DNA of 64,000 nt. Origin: CBDCCV01 sp965215025 (GTDB lineage Bacteria; Bacteroidota; Rhodothermia; Rhodothermales; Salinibacteraceae). Positions 8,292-16,996 of the stretch are shown in pieces (the first letter of the stretch is position 1; each line of letters begins with the position of its first letter). The position numbers and the translations under genes were made by a program. The DNA lies in assembly GCA_965215025.1 (NCBI GenBank), contig CBDCCV010000002.1, positions 1,054,001-1,118,000 of the forward strand. Direction: 5' to 3'. The notes beneath the pieces were generated by a model. It was not told the origin of the DNA and searched no databases. It saw only the letters and a program-made list of their open reading frames with translations.

Positions 8292-10400
8292 ATGTGCATC
8301 CCTGAAGCAACGCACTACGCGACCGGCCTGGCGCTCCTCATGCTGATGCTGAGCGCACGGCTTGCCTCGGCGCAGACGGCCCTTCTTCCGATGGGCCGCC
8401 CGAGCGACAGCCTGCTCGCGCGGCCAGCGCTTCAGCAGCTTGTCGAGTGGCAGTCGGCCCGCCGCGCGGCGCCGCTCATCGGCGCGCTGCAAAGCGCTGA
8501 CGTAGCCGTGCGGGCGCGGGCGGCGTTTGCGCTCGCCTCCGTGCAGGACTCCGCTGCCGTGCCCGCGCTCATACGGCGGCTGGGCGACCCGGCGCCGACG
8601 GTGCGCGCCGATGCGACCTTCGCCCTCGGCCAGAGCGAGGGCCGCGTGCCGCCCCGCACGCTTCTGCGCGCCCTTCGCGCCGAGACGGACGCTACCGTGC
8701 AAGCCCGTCTCCTCGAAGCGCTCGGCAAGAAGGGCGACCGCGCCTCGCTCGCCGCGCTGGTGGAGACGGACGTGCCCGCCGCCCTCGTCCCGGACAAAGC
8801 GCTTACCGTGGGCCGCTACGCGCTGCGCGACGTGCACGCGCCCTCGGCCACGGCGTACCTGCTCAACCGGATTGGCAGCAAGCGCGCGGAGGTGCGCCAG
8901 AGCACGGCGTACACCTTCGGCCGCTCGCGCGAGACGGCGCCGTGGGCTGATGACGCCGGCCGCGTCCGTGCCGCGCTCGACGGCCTCGCCCCCGCCGATC
9001 CCGCGGCGCTCCATCTCCTCCGCGCGCTGAGCCGTCTTCAAGACGAAAAAGATACCGAGCGCTTCGCCCGCTGGCTGCGCGAGGGGGCGGACTGGCGCAT
9101 CCGCACGGAGGCGGCGCGGGCGCTGGCGGCCGGCGCAGATTCGAGCCGGATGACGGCGCCGGCCTTCGCGGCGCTCGCCGAAGCGCTCGGCGACTCGCTC
9201 GCGCACGTGGGCATCACAGCGGCAGAGGCGCTGGCCTCGCACGCGCCCTGGACGCCGGAGCGGACGGCGGCGCTGCGCGCGTGGCTGGAGGCGCACCCGG
9301 ACCGCTGGCGCGTCGCGGCGCCGCTGCTGATGGGCTTCGCGCGGCAGGGTGAAACCGATGCGGTGCTGCGGCGGCTCGACCGCTGGCGGCAGGAAGAAAA
9401 CACGTGGGCGTACGCCGCCGGCCTCCATGCACTCGAACCCACCGCAGAAAGCGCTGAGGCGCGGCAGCGGCTTTTTCAAGCAGCCCAGGAAGACGATCCG
9501 CGCGTGGCGGCGGCGGCGCTCGATGCGCTCGCCGGGCAGTGGCAGGCGCTGCGCACGGCCGACGCCGCGCAGGACAGCACACTCCGCCGCGCCTACTTCG
9601 ACGTTTTCGCCGAAGCCCTCCGCCGGGACGACCTTGCCACGCGCTACCACGCCGCGCCCCTCCTGGCCGATTCGCTCTTCCAGCCCTACGGCGCCGTCGA
9701 GGTTTTGCGCACCGTCTACGCCCGCCTCCAAACGCCCGACGACGCGGAGCCGATGACGGCCATCCTCACCGCTCTCGGCCAAGCGGGCGATCCGTCATCC
9801 GAGCCGCTCCTGCGCGAGGCGCTTGGCCATCCGCACCCCGTCATCCGCCAGGCTGCCGCCGGCGCCCTCCGCACGCTCACCGGCGAGGCGCCGCCGCTTC
9901 CCCCAGCAGCCGAAGATCCATCTGTGCGCGACAGCATCGACTGGGGCTACCTCGCCGCGCGCGGGCCGCAGCCGCGCCTCGTCCTCGAAACGGAGAAGGG
10001 CGAAGTCGTCCTGCGCCTCGACGCCGAGGAGGCGCCGCTCACCACGCAGACGATCCTGCGCCTGGCCGAAAGCGGCGCGTACGACGGCGTGCCCTTCCAC
10101 CGCGTGGTGCCCAACTTCGTCGTCCAGGGCGGCGATGTGGAGCGCGGCGACGGGTTCGGCGGGCCGGGCTTCGCCATCCGCAGCGAGTTCACGCGCATCC
10201 CGTACGGGCGCTACGCCGTGGGCATGGCCAGCGCGGGCAAGGACACCGAGGGGTCGCAGCTTTTCGTCACGCACAGCGCGCAGCCGCACCTCGATGGGGG
10301 CTACACGGCCTTCGGCGTGGTCGAAAAGGGGCGCGGCGTGATCGACCGGCTCTACGAGGGCGACCGCATCGTCAAGGCTGCCGTCCGGGCGGATCAGTGA
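8292..10400 (+). CDS. HEAT-repeat protein with C-terminal cyclophilin-type prolyl isomerase
   Basis: A 702-residue exported protein. I start it at 8292, not at the earlier in-frame ATG at 8196, because 'LALLMLMLSARLASAQ' then forms a signal peptide. Residues 35-540 are tandem helical HEAT/PBS-lyase-like repeats (recurring 'xVRARAAFALASVxD', 'TVRADATFALGQ'), a scaffold for protein contacts. Residues 557-702 are a cyclophilin domain with the active-site strings 'FHRVVPNFVVQGGD' and 'GMASAGKDTEGSQLF', followed by 'LDGGYTAFG', which catalyses cis-trans isomerisation of X-Pro bonds. The combination suggests a periplasmic folding factor with a built-in docking surface. Convergent with the DUF4835 gene, which ends 10 bases away. 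Confidence 0.88.
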   Translation: MCIPEATHYATGLALLMLMLSARLASAQTALLPMGRPSDSLLARPALQQLVEWQSARRAAPLIGALQSADVAVRARAAFALASVQDSAAVPALIRRLGDPAPTVRADATFALGQSEGRVPPRTLLRALRAETDATVQARLLEALGKKGDRASLAALVETDVPAALVPDKALTVGRYALRDVHAPSATAYLLNRIGSKRAEVRQSTAYTFGRSRETAPWADDAGRVRAALDGLAPADPAALHLLRALSRLQDEKDTERFARWLREGADWRIRTEAARALAAGADSSRMTAPAFAALAEALGDSLAHVGITAAEALASHAPWTPERTAALRAWLEAHPDRWRVAAPLLMGFARQGETDAVLRRLDRWRQEENTWAYAAGLHALEPTAESAEARQRLFQAAQEDDPRVAAAALDALAGQWQALRTADAAQDSTLRRAYFDVFAEALRRDDLATRYHAAPLLADSLFQPYGAVEVLRTVYARLQTPDDAEPMTAILTALGQAGDPSSEPLLREALGHPHPVIRQAAAGALRTLTGEAPPLPPAAEDPSVRDSIDWGYLAARGPQPRLVLETEKGEVVLRLDAEEAPLTTQTILRLAESGAYDGVPFHRVVPNFVVQGGDVERGDGFGGPGFAIRSEFTRIPYGRYAVGMASAGKDTEGSQLFVTHSAQPHLDGGYTAFGVVEKGRGVIDRLYEGDRIVKAAVRADQ

Positions 10401-10410
10401 GGCGCCGGCG

Positions 10411-11334
10411 CTACTCCACGAGCCGGTTGTAATCGTGCGAAGGGTCAAGGCGCGAGAGCACGGCATAGGCTGAGCTGCCGAGGTCGGACGCCTCGAAGAT
10501 GGCGCTCAGCTCCTGGAACTTGGCCGTGAAGAAGAGGTCGAGCACGTAGCGGCGCGTGACGTCCTCGTAGAGCGTCTCGAGCGAGGTCAAGACGTCCAGG
10601 ACGGCCTCGCGCGCGGCGTCCGTCTCCTGCACGAAGTGGTCCAGCCCCGTGAAGTGGTAGTTGAAGTACGCCAGGCGGAGCGGCCGGTAGCGCGGGTCCA
10701 GGAGCTGCGTCACGAGCGTCTCGCGCCCGCCGCTCGACCCGAGCGAGGACCACCCCGCCGCCCCGGCCGACTGCGCCAGCTCGACGATCTCGCGGGCCTG
10801 CTCGAAGTGCGGCGTCCCGCCCAGCTCGCTAAACGTGTCGTAGTCGTAGCCCAAGAGGACGTAGACGTAGAAGTCGAGCACGGAGGTGAAGTCGTCGTAG
10901 CGGCGGAGGTCGCTTGTGAGCGCCTCGCCCTGCGTGTAATCGAAGGTCCACTCCGCATCGCTGAACTGGACCACGGGCGTGGCCTGCGTGGTGCCGTAGA
11001 TGGGCCGGCGCGAGGCCACAACCATGCGCGCGCGGAAGCGCGACAGGCTCAGCGCCTCCTGGATGAAAATCCGCATCTCGCAGTCGATGCGCTCGTAGGG
11101 CTGGAACGAATCGTCCGTCCAGGTTTCCTCGTTGACGTACTCCTCCACGCGCCGGCCCATCTCGTCGAGGAAGGTGTACTCCGAGCCGGAGATCTGGCTG
11201 TAGTCCACCGTCACCGTGCAGTCCAACTCCTGCGCCTGCGCCGCACGCGCGCCGAGCAGGCCACTAGCTGCAACGAGTGCGATGCAGAAAGGCGTGACGA
11301 AAGAGAAAGACGCCAAGCGCAAGGGAAACGTCAT
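10411..11334 (-). CDS. DUF4835 family exported protein
   Basis: A 307-residue protein with a signal peptide ('IALVAASGLLGARAAQA'). The mature part begins 'QELDCTVTVDYSQISGSE', then 'YVNEETWTDDSF' and 'IDCEMRIFIQEA', and ends 'LDPSHDYNRLVE'. This is the pattern of the Bacteroidota DUF4835 family, whose members are exported, often found near gliding or type IX secretion genes, and of unknown biochemical role. Two cysteines in the N-terminal part could form a disulfide. It is divergent from the PorV-like gene at 11548, so the 213-base gap should hold two promoters. Confidence 0.8.
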   Translation of the reverse strand: MTFPLRLASFSFVTPFCIALVAASGLLGARAAQAQELDCTVTVDYSQISGSEYTFLDEMGRRVEEYVNEETWTDDSFQPYERIDCEMRIFIQEALSLSRFRARMVVASRRPIYGTTQATPVVQFSDAEWTFDYTQGEALTSDLRRYDDFTSVLDFYVYVLLGYDYDTFSELGGTPHFEQAREIVELAQSAGAAGWSSLGSSGGRETLVTQLLDPRYRPLRLAYFNYHFTGLDHFVQETDAAREAVLDVLTSLETLYEDVTRRYVLDLFFTAKFQELSAIFEASDLGSSAYAVLSRLDPSHDYNRLVE

Positions 11335-11477
11335 GGCAACGTGGCTTGTGTGACGTTCTGTGAAAGACGAGCCGTGAAGCGATTTTTCCTACCGCATCGC
11401 CGCCGAGGCGGTTTCCCGCCGAGCCGTGCTGAGGTAGACCCGTTCCGATCTCCGGGCAACGTGCCAAACCGGAGTGT

Positions 11478-11506
11478 TTGCTGCGCAGCCCGGCAAGCGC
11501 TATTCT
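11478..11506 (+). promoter_or_regulatory. Possible sigma70-type promoter for the PorV-like gene
   Basis: TTGCTG at 11478-11483 and TATTCT at 11501-11506 are separated by 17 bases, 42 bases before the ATG at 11548. Each hexamer has four to five matches to consensus. This is a pattern match only. Confidence 0.4.
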
Positions 11507-11547
11507 TCGGTCGCTGTTCTGCTTTGCCGCCTCTCCCTGATCCGCGC

Positions 11548-12381
11548 ATGATCTGCCGTCTCTCACTTCTCGTCCTCCTTTTGCTGATAGGCCCTAGCCT
11601 GCGGCCAGCCGCTGCGCAGTCCACGCTCTCGATGGAGGGCGGTGCGCGGACCGCCGCGCTCGGCGGCGCGGCCACGGCGCTGCCCGAGGACGCCTGGGGC
11701 TTTGCCAACCCGGCCTCGTGGTCCACGCTCTCCGGGCGAGCCGTCTCCTTTTTCGCCACACAGGCCTTTGGGGTGGAGGAGATGCGCCTCGGCGCCGCCC
11801 TCCTCGCCCAGCCGACGCGCGTGGGCGCCTTCGCCGTCGGAGGGCGCACGTTCGGGTTCGAGGACTTCCGGGAGACGCACTTCACGCTCGGCGCTGCGCG
11901 CGGCTTTTCCTTCGGCACGGCGCAGACGATCCACGCCGGCCTCACGCTCCGCTACATGCAGACGACGCTCGGCGGCGACTACGGCTCGGCCGGCGCCGTG
12001 GGCGTTTCGTTAGGCACGCTCGCCGCGCTCACCGAAAACCTCTGGCTCGGCTTCCATGCCACGAACCTCAACGCGCCCACGCTCGCGGACGGCGAGGAGC
12101 TGCCGCGCACGCTCGCCCTCGGCCTGAGCTACACGCCTACCGAAACGCTGCGCGTCCTCGTGGACGGCTTCAAAGACATCGACTACCCCGTCTCCGTGCG
12201 CGCCGGGCTTGAGCTTCTGCCCGTCGAGGCGCTCGCGCTCCGCGCCGGCATCGCCACCGAGCCGACGCGCTTTAGCGCCGGCGCCGGCATCCGCCTGGGC
12301 CTCCTGCGCGCCGACCTCGCCGCCGAGCAGCACCAGGACCTCGGCTGGACGCCCGCCGCCGCGCTGGGCTTGCAGTGGTGA
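11548..12381 (+). CDS. PorV/PorQ-like outer-membrane protein
   Basis: A 277-residue protein with a signal peptide ('LSLLVLLLLIGPSLRPAAAQ'). It continues 'GGARTAALGGAATALPEDAW' and 'FANPASWSTLSG', the N-terminal hallmark of the FadL-like PorV/PorQ/UPF0164 barrel group of Bacteroidota. Alternating hydrophobic strands run to the C-terminal 'ALGLQW', an outer-membrane-type ending. PorV and PorQ are accessory barrels of the type IX secretion system that carry or shuttle cargo. At 277 residues it is shorter than typical PorV, so a specific name is not justified. The start is at 11548 because the longer upstream frame is non-coding in composition and the signal peptide begins here. Confidence 0.75.
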   Translation: MICRLSLLVLLLLIGPSLRPAAAQSTLSMEGGARTAALGGAATALPEDAWGFANPASWSTLSGRAVSFFATQAFGVEEMRLGAALLAQPTRVGAFAVGGRTFGFEDFRETHFTLGAARGFSFGTAQTIHAGLTLRYMQTTLGGDYGSAGAVGVSLGTLAALTENLWLGFHATNLNAPTLADGEELPRTLALGLSYTPTETLRVLVDGFKDIDYPVSVRAGLELLPVEALALRAGIATEPTRFSAGAGIRLGLLRADLAAEQHQDLGWTPAAALGLQW

Positions 12382-12459
12382 GGGGTTTCTGCGAACTTAC
12401 CTACCAAGCCCAGGTTGGAGAACGGTTGCCTCCTCTACCCTCATCCCATTCCCCCTGCA

Positions 12460-12639
12460 ATGCCTAAAACTCGCCGCACCGTCAAGGACTCGAAGAAAAC
12501 CGCTTCGGTGAGCCGCAGCGCAGCGTTCGATGCCGCTACGAAGGTGAAGGCGCGCCGGCTTCACGACGAAGCTGACGCGGTGCCGCACGCTCGCAAAAGC
12601 GCGTCGTACCAGAGTGCGCCGGTTCTGGTGAAGGGGTAA
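12460..12639 (+). CDS. Small basic protein upstream of the TIR/NDT-like gene
   Basis: A 59-residue protein rich in Lys, Arg, Ser and Ala ('MPKTRRTVKDSKKTASVSRS'). It has no membrane segment and no recognised domain. The stop is four bases before the ATG of the next gene, so the two are very likely co-transcribed. It could bind nucleic acid or control its neighbour, as small upstream partners often do in toxin-like pairs, but that is inference. There is a modest chance it is not translated. Confidence 0.5.
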   Translation: MPKTRRTVKDSKKTASVSRSAAFDAATKVKARRLHDEADAVPHARKSASYQSAPVLVKG

Positions 12640-12643
12640 GCCC

Positions 12644-13270
12644 ATGCCTGGCAGGCCGTTCGATCAGAACGTCTTCGTCAACTGCCCCTTCGACCGCGAC
12701 TACGCGCCCATCTTGGACGCCATCCTCTTTGCGATCCACGACAGCGGCTTCGTGGCCCGCTGTGCCCTTGAGGAAGATGACAGCGCTCGGGTTCGCGTCG
12801 ATAAGATTTACGCTATCATCTCGGAGTGCCGCCTCGGCATCCACGACGTTTCCCGCACCGAACTCGACGAGACGTTGGACTTGCCGAGGTTCAACATGCC
12901 GCTGGAGCTGGGCATCTTCTTAGGCGCTCGCCGCTTCGGCTCTACGAAGCAGCAGCGGAAGCAGTGCCTGGTGCTGGACCGCGAGCGGTTCCGGTATCAG
13001 GCTTACCTGTCCGACCTGTTGGGGCAGGACATCAAAGCCCACGGCGACGACCCCGCCCGAGCAATCCGCGCCGTCCGCGACTGGCTTAGCCCCTTCGCGC
13101 CGGGCGGCGTGATGCTCCCTGGCGGCACGACCATGGCGCGGCGCTACGGCCTTTTCCTTACAGAACTGCCCGCCCTGCTCGGCGAGGTAGAAATCGAGCG
13201 CAAAGAACTCATCTACAACGACTACACTACCCTGCTGGTGGGCTGGCTCAGGGCCAACCCTTGGGGATAG
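12644..13270 (+). CDS. TIR/nucleoside-deoxyribosyltransferase-like protein of unknown role
   Basis: A 208-residue soluble protein. It opens with 'NVFVNCPFDRDY' (9-20), a beta-strand and loop like the first strand of TIR and nucleoside 2-deoxyribosyltransferase folds. 'RCALEEDDSARVRVDKIYAI' follows at 39-58, then 'CRLGIHDVSRTELD' at 62-75 and 'PRFNMPLELGIFLGA' at 81-95. Glu88 in the last motif sits where these folds keep the glutamate that attacks the N-glycosidic bond of NAD+ or a nucleoside. I recognise this as a widespread uncharacterised family but cannot name its substrate. It is paired with a 59-aa basic protein four bases upstream and followed by an unrelated envelope gene. A defence or signalling function is possible but unproven. 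Confidence 0.7.
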   Translation: MPGRPFDQNVFVNCPFDRDYAPILDAILFAIHDSGFVARCALEEDDSARVRVDKIYAIISECRLGIHDVSRTELDETLDLPRFNMPLELGIFLGARRFGSTKQQRKQCLVLDRERFRYQAYLSDLLGQDIKAHGDDPARAIRAVRDWLSPFAPGGVMLPGGTTMARRYGLFLTELPALLGEVEIERKELIYNDYTTLLVGWLRANPWG

Positions 13271-13298
13271 AACCATTGCTCCACGCGCCGCATCTCTC

Positions 13299-15518
13299 AT
13301 GCATTCTCTTCTGAGACTCCTCGCCGCCACCCTCCTCGCTGCCGCACTGACGACGCTGCCGGCGCGCGCGCAGGAGCTTCCGCCCGCCGACACCTCTGCC
13401 GTCGAGGACGATGCCGAGGCCGCGCTCGACGACCTCGAATCCGGCGCCGAGGACTCCGAGCCGCTTGCTGAGGACCTCCTTGACCTGGCCGAGAACCCGC
13501 TCGACCTCAACACGGCCTCAGCGGAGGAGTTGGCGTTTATCCCGGCGCTCAGCCCGCTCGTGGCCGGCATCATCGTCCGCTTCCGCGAGCAGTTCGGCGC
13601 GTTCCGCTCGGTCGAGGAGCTGCGCGCCGTGGAGGGCGTCACGGCCGAGGTGTACGCTGGGGCGCGGCCCTACGTCACCGTCCGCGCGCCGACGCAGGCG
13701 CAGGCCGCACCCGCAGAGGGGGGCGGCGAAGAAGGCGAAGGCGACGGCGCCCGCCTGCCGCGCTTTACACCGCCGCTCTCCTTTGGCGAACTCACGCGCA
13801 CGCTGCGCGGCAGCCTCATCCAGCGCTACACGCGCCGCCTCGACCTCGGCGAGGGGTACGACGACCCGGTGCTTTTGCGCGTGAGCGAGGACGGCGACTC
13901 GACCTTTGCCACGCGCTACGGCGGCTCACCCGCGCGCCTGTACACGCGCCTGCGCCTGCGCTCGCAGCGCCGCTTCAGCCTCAACCTCACGCTCGACAAG
14001 GACCCCGGCGAGCCGTTCGGCTGGGACCCCGACGTGCAGCGCTACGGCTACGACTACCTCTCCGCCCACGCGGCCATCCGTGACTTCGGGCGGATCAAGA
14101 CGCTCATCGTGGGCGACTACACGGCAGAGTTCGGGCAGGGCGTGGCGCTCTGGCGCTCGTTCGCCTTTGGCAAGGGGCGCGATCCCGTGCGGCCCGTCTT
14201 GCGCAGCGGGCGCGGCCTCGTGGCCTACGGATCGACCGAGGAGAACCGCTTTTTCCGCGGCGCGGCCGGCACGTTTTTTCTCACGCCGCGCCTGGAGCTT
14301 TCGGCCTTCGCCTCGCGCCGCACGCTCGACGCCACGCTCCTGGCGCCGGACACGACCGCCTTCGGCTTGGAGGGCGAGGGGACCGGCCTGCAAGCGACGA
14401 CGCTCTCCACGAGCGGCCTCCACCGCACCGACAGCGAGATCGCGCGCAAGGACGCCCTCGGCCAGACGCTCTACGGCGGCGCGCTCGAGTACGGCTTCGG
14501 CTCGGCGCGCGTCGGGGCCGTGGGCTACCACAGCCGCTTCGACCGGCCCATCGTGCCGGGCGACCGCGCCTACCGCCGCTTCCGCTTCTCGGGCGAAGAA
14601 GCGACGATGCTGAGCCTCTACGCCAGCGTGCCCGTGCGCGGCCTGCTCTTTTTTGGCGAAGGGGGGCGCGCGCCGAGCGGGGCGCTGGGCGGCCTCGGCG
14701 GCGTGATGGCTGGCGTGGGGCGCGGCGCCGAGGCCGTCGTCCTGGCCCGCCACTTCCCGCGCGACTTCGACGGGCTGCACGGCTACGCCTTTGGCGAGCG
14801 CAACGGCACCACGCAGAACGAGACGGGCATCTACACGGCGCTCCGCCTGCGCCTCGACCGCGCGTGGGCGGTGGCGGGGTACTTCGATCAGTACCGCTTC
14901 CCGTGGGTACGCTTCTCGGTCCCGCGCCCCTCCGCCGGCTACGACGCGCGCCTCGTCATCGAGCACGAGCCGCGCGCGTGGCTGGCGTACTACGTCCAGC
15001 TCCGCAGCGAGACGCAGGACGTGGGCGCCGACGTGATAGGCTCGGACGGGCGGCTCTTGGACGGCCTCGCGCGGGCCACGCGGCAGTCGGCCCGGCTGCA
15101 CGGCGATTACGAGTTCAGCCGCGAGCTGCGCCTGCGCGCCCGCGCCGAGGTCGCCCGCTACGAGGAAGAAGGGCAGTCCGCCTCGTACGGCCTCATCCTC
15201 TACCAGGACGTGCGCTGGCAGGCGCTGCGCCGCCTTCAGCTTGACGCGCGCCTCGCCTTTTTCGACACGGATGATTTCGACGCGCGCGTGTACGCTTACG
15301 AGAACGATCTGCTTTACACGTTCTCGGTCCCGGCGTTTTTCGGGCAGGGGCAGCGCGCCTACCTCCTGGCGAAGTATGACGTGACAGAGAATCTGACGCT
15401 GCAAGCCAAGTACGCGGCCACGCGCTTCCAGGACGTGGACACCGTCGGCTCCGGGCTGGACGAGGTCGAGGGCAACCGGCTGCGCGAGATCCGCGCGCAG
15501 GTGCGGTGGACGTTTTGA
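13299..15518 (+). CDS. Helix-hairpin-helix (ComEA-like) plus beta-barrel outer-membrane protein
   Basis: A 739-residue exported protein. The signal peptide is at 1-25 ('LLAATLLAAALTTLPARAQ'). An acidic linker leads to a helix-hairpin-helix pair at about 65-130: 'NPLDLNTASAEELAFIPALS' and then 'FREQFGAFRSVEELRAVEGV'. This is the ComEA/T2SK fold that binds DNA or protein. The rest is strand-rich with many aromatic-terminated segments, ending 'RAQVRWTF', as in outer-membrane barrels; this part spans about 160-739. The combination is frequent in Bacteroidota and Rhodothermota but its function is not established. A role in DNA uptake at the outer membrane is one reading; HhH as a structural plug is another. 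It begins 28 bases after the TIR/NDT-like gene. Confidence 0.8.
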   Translation: MHSLLRLLAATLLAAALTTLPARAQELPPADTSAVEDDAEAALDDLESGAEDSEPLAEDLLDLAENPLDLNTASAEELAFIPALSPLVAGIIVRFREQFGAFRSVEELRAVEGVTAEVYAGARPYVTVRAPTQAQAAPAEGGGEEGEGDGARLPRFTPPLSFGELTRTLRGSLIQRYTRRLDLGEGYDDPVLLRVSEDGDSTFATRYGGSPARLYTRLRLRSQRRFSLNLTLDKDPGEPFGWDPDVQRYGYDYLSAHAAIRDFGRIKTLIVGDYTAEFGQGVALWRSFAFGKGRDPVRPVLRSGRGLVAYGSTEENRFFRGAAGTFFLTPRLELSAFASRRTLDATLLAPDTTAFGLEGEGTGLQATTLSTSGLHRTDSEIARKDALGQTLYGGALEYGFGSARVGAVGYHSRFDRPIVPGDRAYRRFRFSGEEATMLSLYASVPVRGLLFFGEGGRAPSGALGGLGGVMAGVGRGAEAVVLARHFPRDFDGLHGYAFGERNGTTQNETGIYTALRLRLDRAWAVAGYFDQYRFPWVRFSVPRPSAGYDARLVIEHEPRAWLAYYVQLRSETQDVGADVIGSDGRLLDGLARATRQSARLHGDYEFSRELRLRARAEVARYEEEGQSASYGLILYQDVRWQALRRLQLDARLAFFDTDDFDARVYAYENDLLYTFSVPAFFGQGQRAYLLAKYDVTENLTLQAKYAATRFQDVDTVGSGLDEVEGNRLREIRAQVRWTF

Positions 15519-15639
15519 GCGGGTTGAAGCGGCTGGATCTTCGCCACGGGCGCGTCCGCTCAGCCCGACCGCGTGTCGCAAATGCTCGGCGTCTTCCGCG
15601 CGGCGCTGGGCGGAGGCGCCTCGTGAGCAGGCGAGGCGA

Positions 15640-15681
15640 ACGCAAAAAGGGCGAAGACGCGCGTCGTGGCGTCTTCGCCCT
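15640..15681 (-). terminator. Rho-independent terminator of the zinc-ribbon gene
   Basis: On the minus strand AGGGCGAAGACGC (15681-15669) pairs perfectly over 13 bp with its complement at 15660-15648, with an 8-base loop and then TTTTTGCG. It lies about 40 bases after the stop of the minus-strand gene at 15722. In the plus direction the hairpin could also stop transcription from the HhH/barrel gene, but there the T-run is missing. Confidence 0.8.
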
Positions 15682-15721
15682 GTCTCGCTTGCTGGACGCC
15701 GAGGGGGTGTCCTGATGGCTA

Positions 15722-16102
15722 TTAATTCATGCAGATGCACCGGAGCGTCTCGCGCCGGCTGTCGAGGCGGTCGTGCCAGTCCTCTTTAGAGACGGCATCC
15801 TCGCCCATGTAGTATTCCCAGTCCTCGACCATGTCCTGCTTGACAAGGACGGGCGTGTGCATGTACGCGATGCGCTTCAAAACGGGCGACATGCCCATCT
15901 GATGGATAAACGTGACGCGGCAGTCGCCCCCGAGGTTGGTTTCCTTGACGGAGAGCCAGTTGTCCCCGCAGACGTGGCAGGTGAAAAAGCGGGACTCCTG
16001 CTCGCCGTTTAAGAACGTGGGTTCGTGGTCGCCTTCCTCAAGGACCACGTCCATAGGCATCATGCCTTTGCTACCGCAGGTCTTGCAGGTCAGCCGTTTC
16101 AT
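15722..16102 (-). CDS. Small zinc-ribbon protein, unknown function
   Basis: A 126-residue cytoplasmic protein. Two CxxC pairs, C6-K-T-C9 and C42-H-V-C45, form a probable zinc ribbon, with 'ESRFFTCHVCGDNWLSVKE' between and around them. The C-terminal half is helical and acidic ('VLVKQDMVEDWEYYMGED') and ends with 'CICMN'. I chose the ATG at 16102 because the zinc ribbon begins immediately after it and upstream residues are low-complexity. I do not recognise a characterised family. It has its own terminator and no obvious partner, although the next minus-strand gene starts within 91 bases. Confidence 0.75.
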   Translation of the reverse strand: MKRLTCKTCGSKGMMPMDVVLEEGDHEPTFLNGEQESRFFTCHVCGDNWLSVKETNLGGDCRVTFIHQMGMSPVLKRIAYMHTPVLVKQDMVEDWEYYMGEDAVSKEDWHDRLDSRRETLRCICMN

Positions 16103-16193
16103 AAGGGGGGAGATTCGGTAGAAGTAGCAGCTTGAAAAACCCGGCCGTGGTGCAGCGTCGGGCACGACGGGGCGCGGGGGCACTGGGTCCAGC

Positions 16194-16607
16194 TTACGGC
16201 GCGCAGCTCTTTTCGAGTAAGGCGGATCGCACGTGGACGCGGCTGTAATGCTCAACACTCATGCCAAACTCTTCGCGCTCGTACGCCACCGTCAGCGCCT
16301 CGCCCTCCATGCTGAACGTCATGCGCCACGGGTGCGCCTCGTCCTTGGGGTTGCGCAGGACGTAGGTGTCGCCCGAGATGTCGAGCACGTCGTACGCCGT
16401 GCGCGCGTAGCAGCCGTGCAGAGCGGCCTCAGGAGGCGCCTCCGGCGGTTCGTAAAAGGCCACCTCCACCTCGCCGATGACGAGGTAGTACGTCGGCGTG
16501 CCGCGCGCTTCCCACGTGCCCTGCAATGGCGCCTCGGAGGCGCTGTCGCATCCGCTTCCCAGCGCCGCCAAGACCAAAGCGGCGGTTATATGCTGCATGT
16601 ACTTCAT
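16194..16607 (-). CDS. Lipoprotein of unknown function
   Basis: A 137-residue protein with a lipoprotein signal peptide: 'HITAALVLAALGSGC' puts the lipidated Cys after a typical lipobox. The mature part reads 'LQGTWEARGTPTYYLVIGEV' and later 'WRMTFSMEGEALTVAYE', a small beta-sandwich or lipocalin-like pattern seen in many Bacteroidota lipoproteins. Two further cysteines (in 'LHGCYART' and the C-terminal 'EKSCAP') may pair. The ATG at 16607 gives the signal peptide a normal start. Function unknown. Confidence 0.7.
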   Translation of the reverse strand: MKYMQHITAALVLAALGSGCDSASEAPLQGTWEARGTPTYYLVIGEVEVAFYEPPEAPPEAALHGCYARTAYDVLDISGDTYVLRNPKDEAHPWRMTFSMEGEALTVAYEREEFGMSVEHYSRVHVRSALLEKSCAP

Positions 16608-16996
16608 AGCGACAGGTTTTCTTCGACCTCTTTCTTTCTTCTGCTGCAATGCGAAGACCTCTTCAATCCGGCTAGCCGATTCTCAGGAAAAGGCCGGCGC
16701 AACGCTTTGCTTTCTAACCCAAGTTGTGCCTCGACCTCTTGCTGTCATTGCGAGCGACCCCCGGTGCCGGGGCAGGCTCCGGGAGCGCGGAGGCCGAAGG
16801 TCATGACCGTTGGTGCAATCTCGTTCTAAACGCTCTACGCTGTGATCTATGAGATTGCTACGTCGGCTGCGCCTCCTCGCAATGACAGTTTTCTCATAGG
16901 TCACAACTTGGGTTTCTAAGCTCCGTTTCTTTGGAAATATACAGAAGACGGCCTCTGCGCGCAGGGCAGTAATACGTCCCCACGTTACAAACCTAC
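16608..16996. other. 389-base intergenic region dominated by a MITE-like element
   Basis: There is no gene. Most of the gap is the nested inverted-repeat element at 16716-16914, listed separately. The remaining sequence next to 16607 is T/C-rich and could hold the lipoprotein promoter. Confidence 0.6.
16716..16914. repeat. Nested inverted-repeat (MITE-like) element
   Basis: Three concentric inverted repeats are visible: AACCCAAGTTGTG at 16716-16728 with 16902-16914 (13 bp, perfect), CTGTCATTGCGAG at 16742-16754 with 16876-16888 (13 bp, perfect), and GCAATCTC at 16815-16822 with 16851-16858. The inner 'TGTCATTGCGAG' ends are the same as a dispersed repeat type seen in many unrelated bacteria. 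There is no transposase frame within it. It would fold into one long interrupted stem. Confidence 0.85.

Noticed and set aside
10636..11547. N-terminal extension of the PorV-like protein back to 10636
   Set aside because: It would run opposite the DUF4835 gene and bury the signal peptide.
16716..16914. A small RNA gene
   Set aside because: The structure is better explained by nested inverted repeats of mobile type; no promoter or terminator was found.
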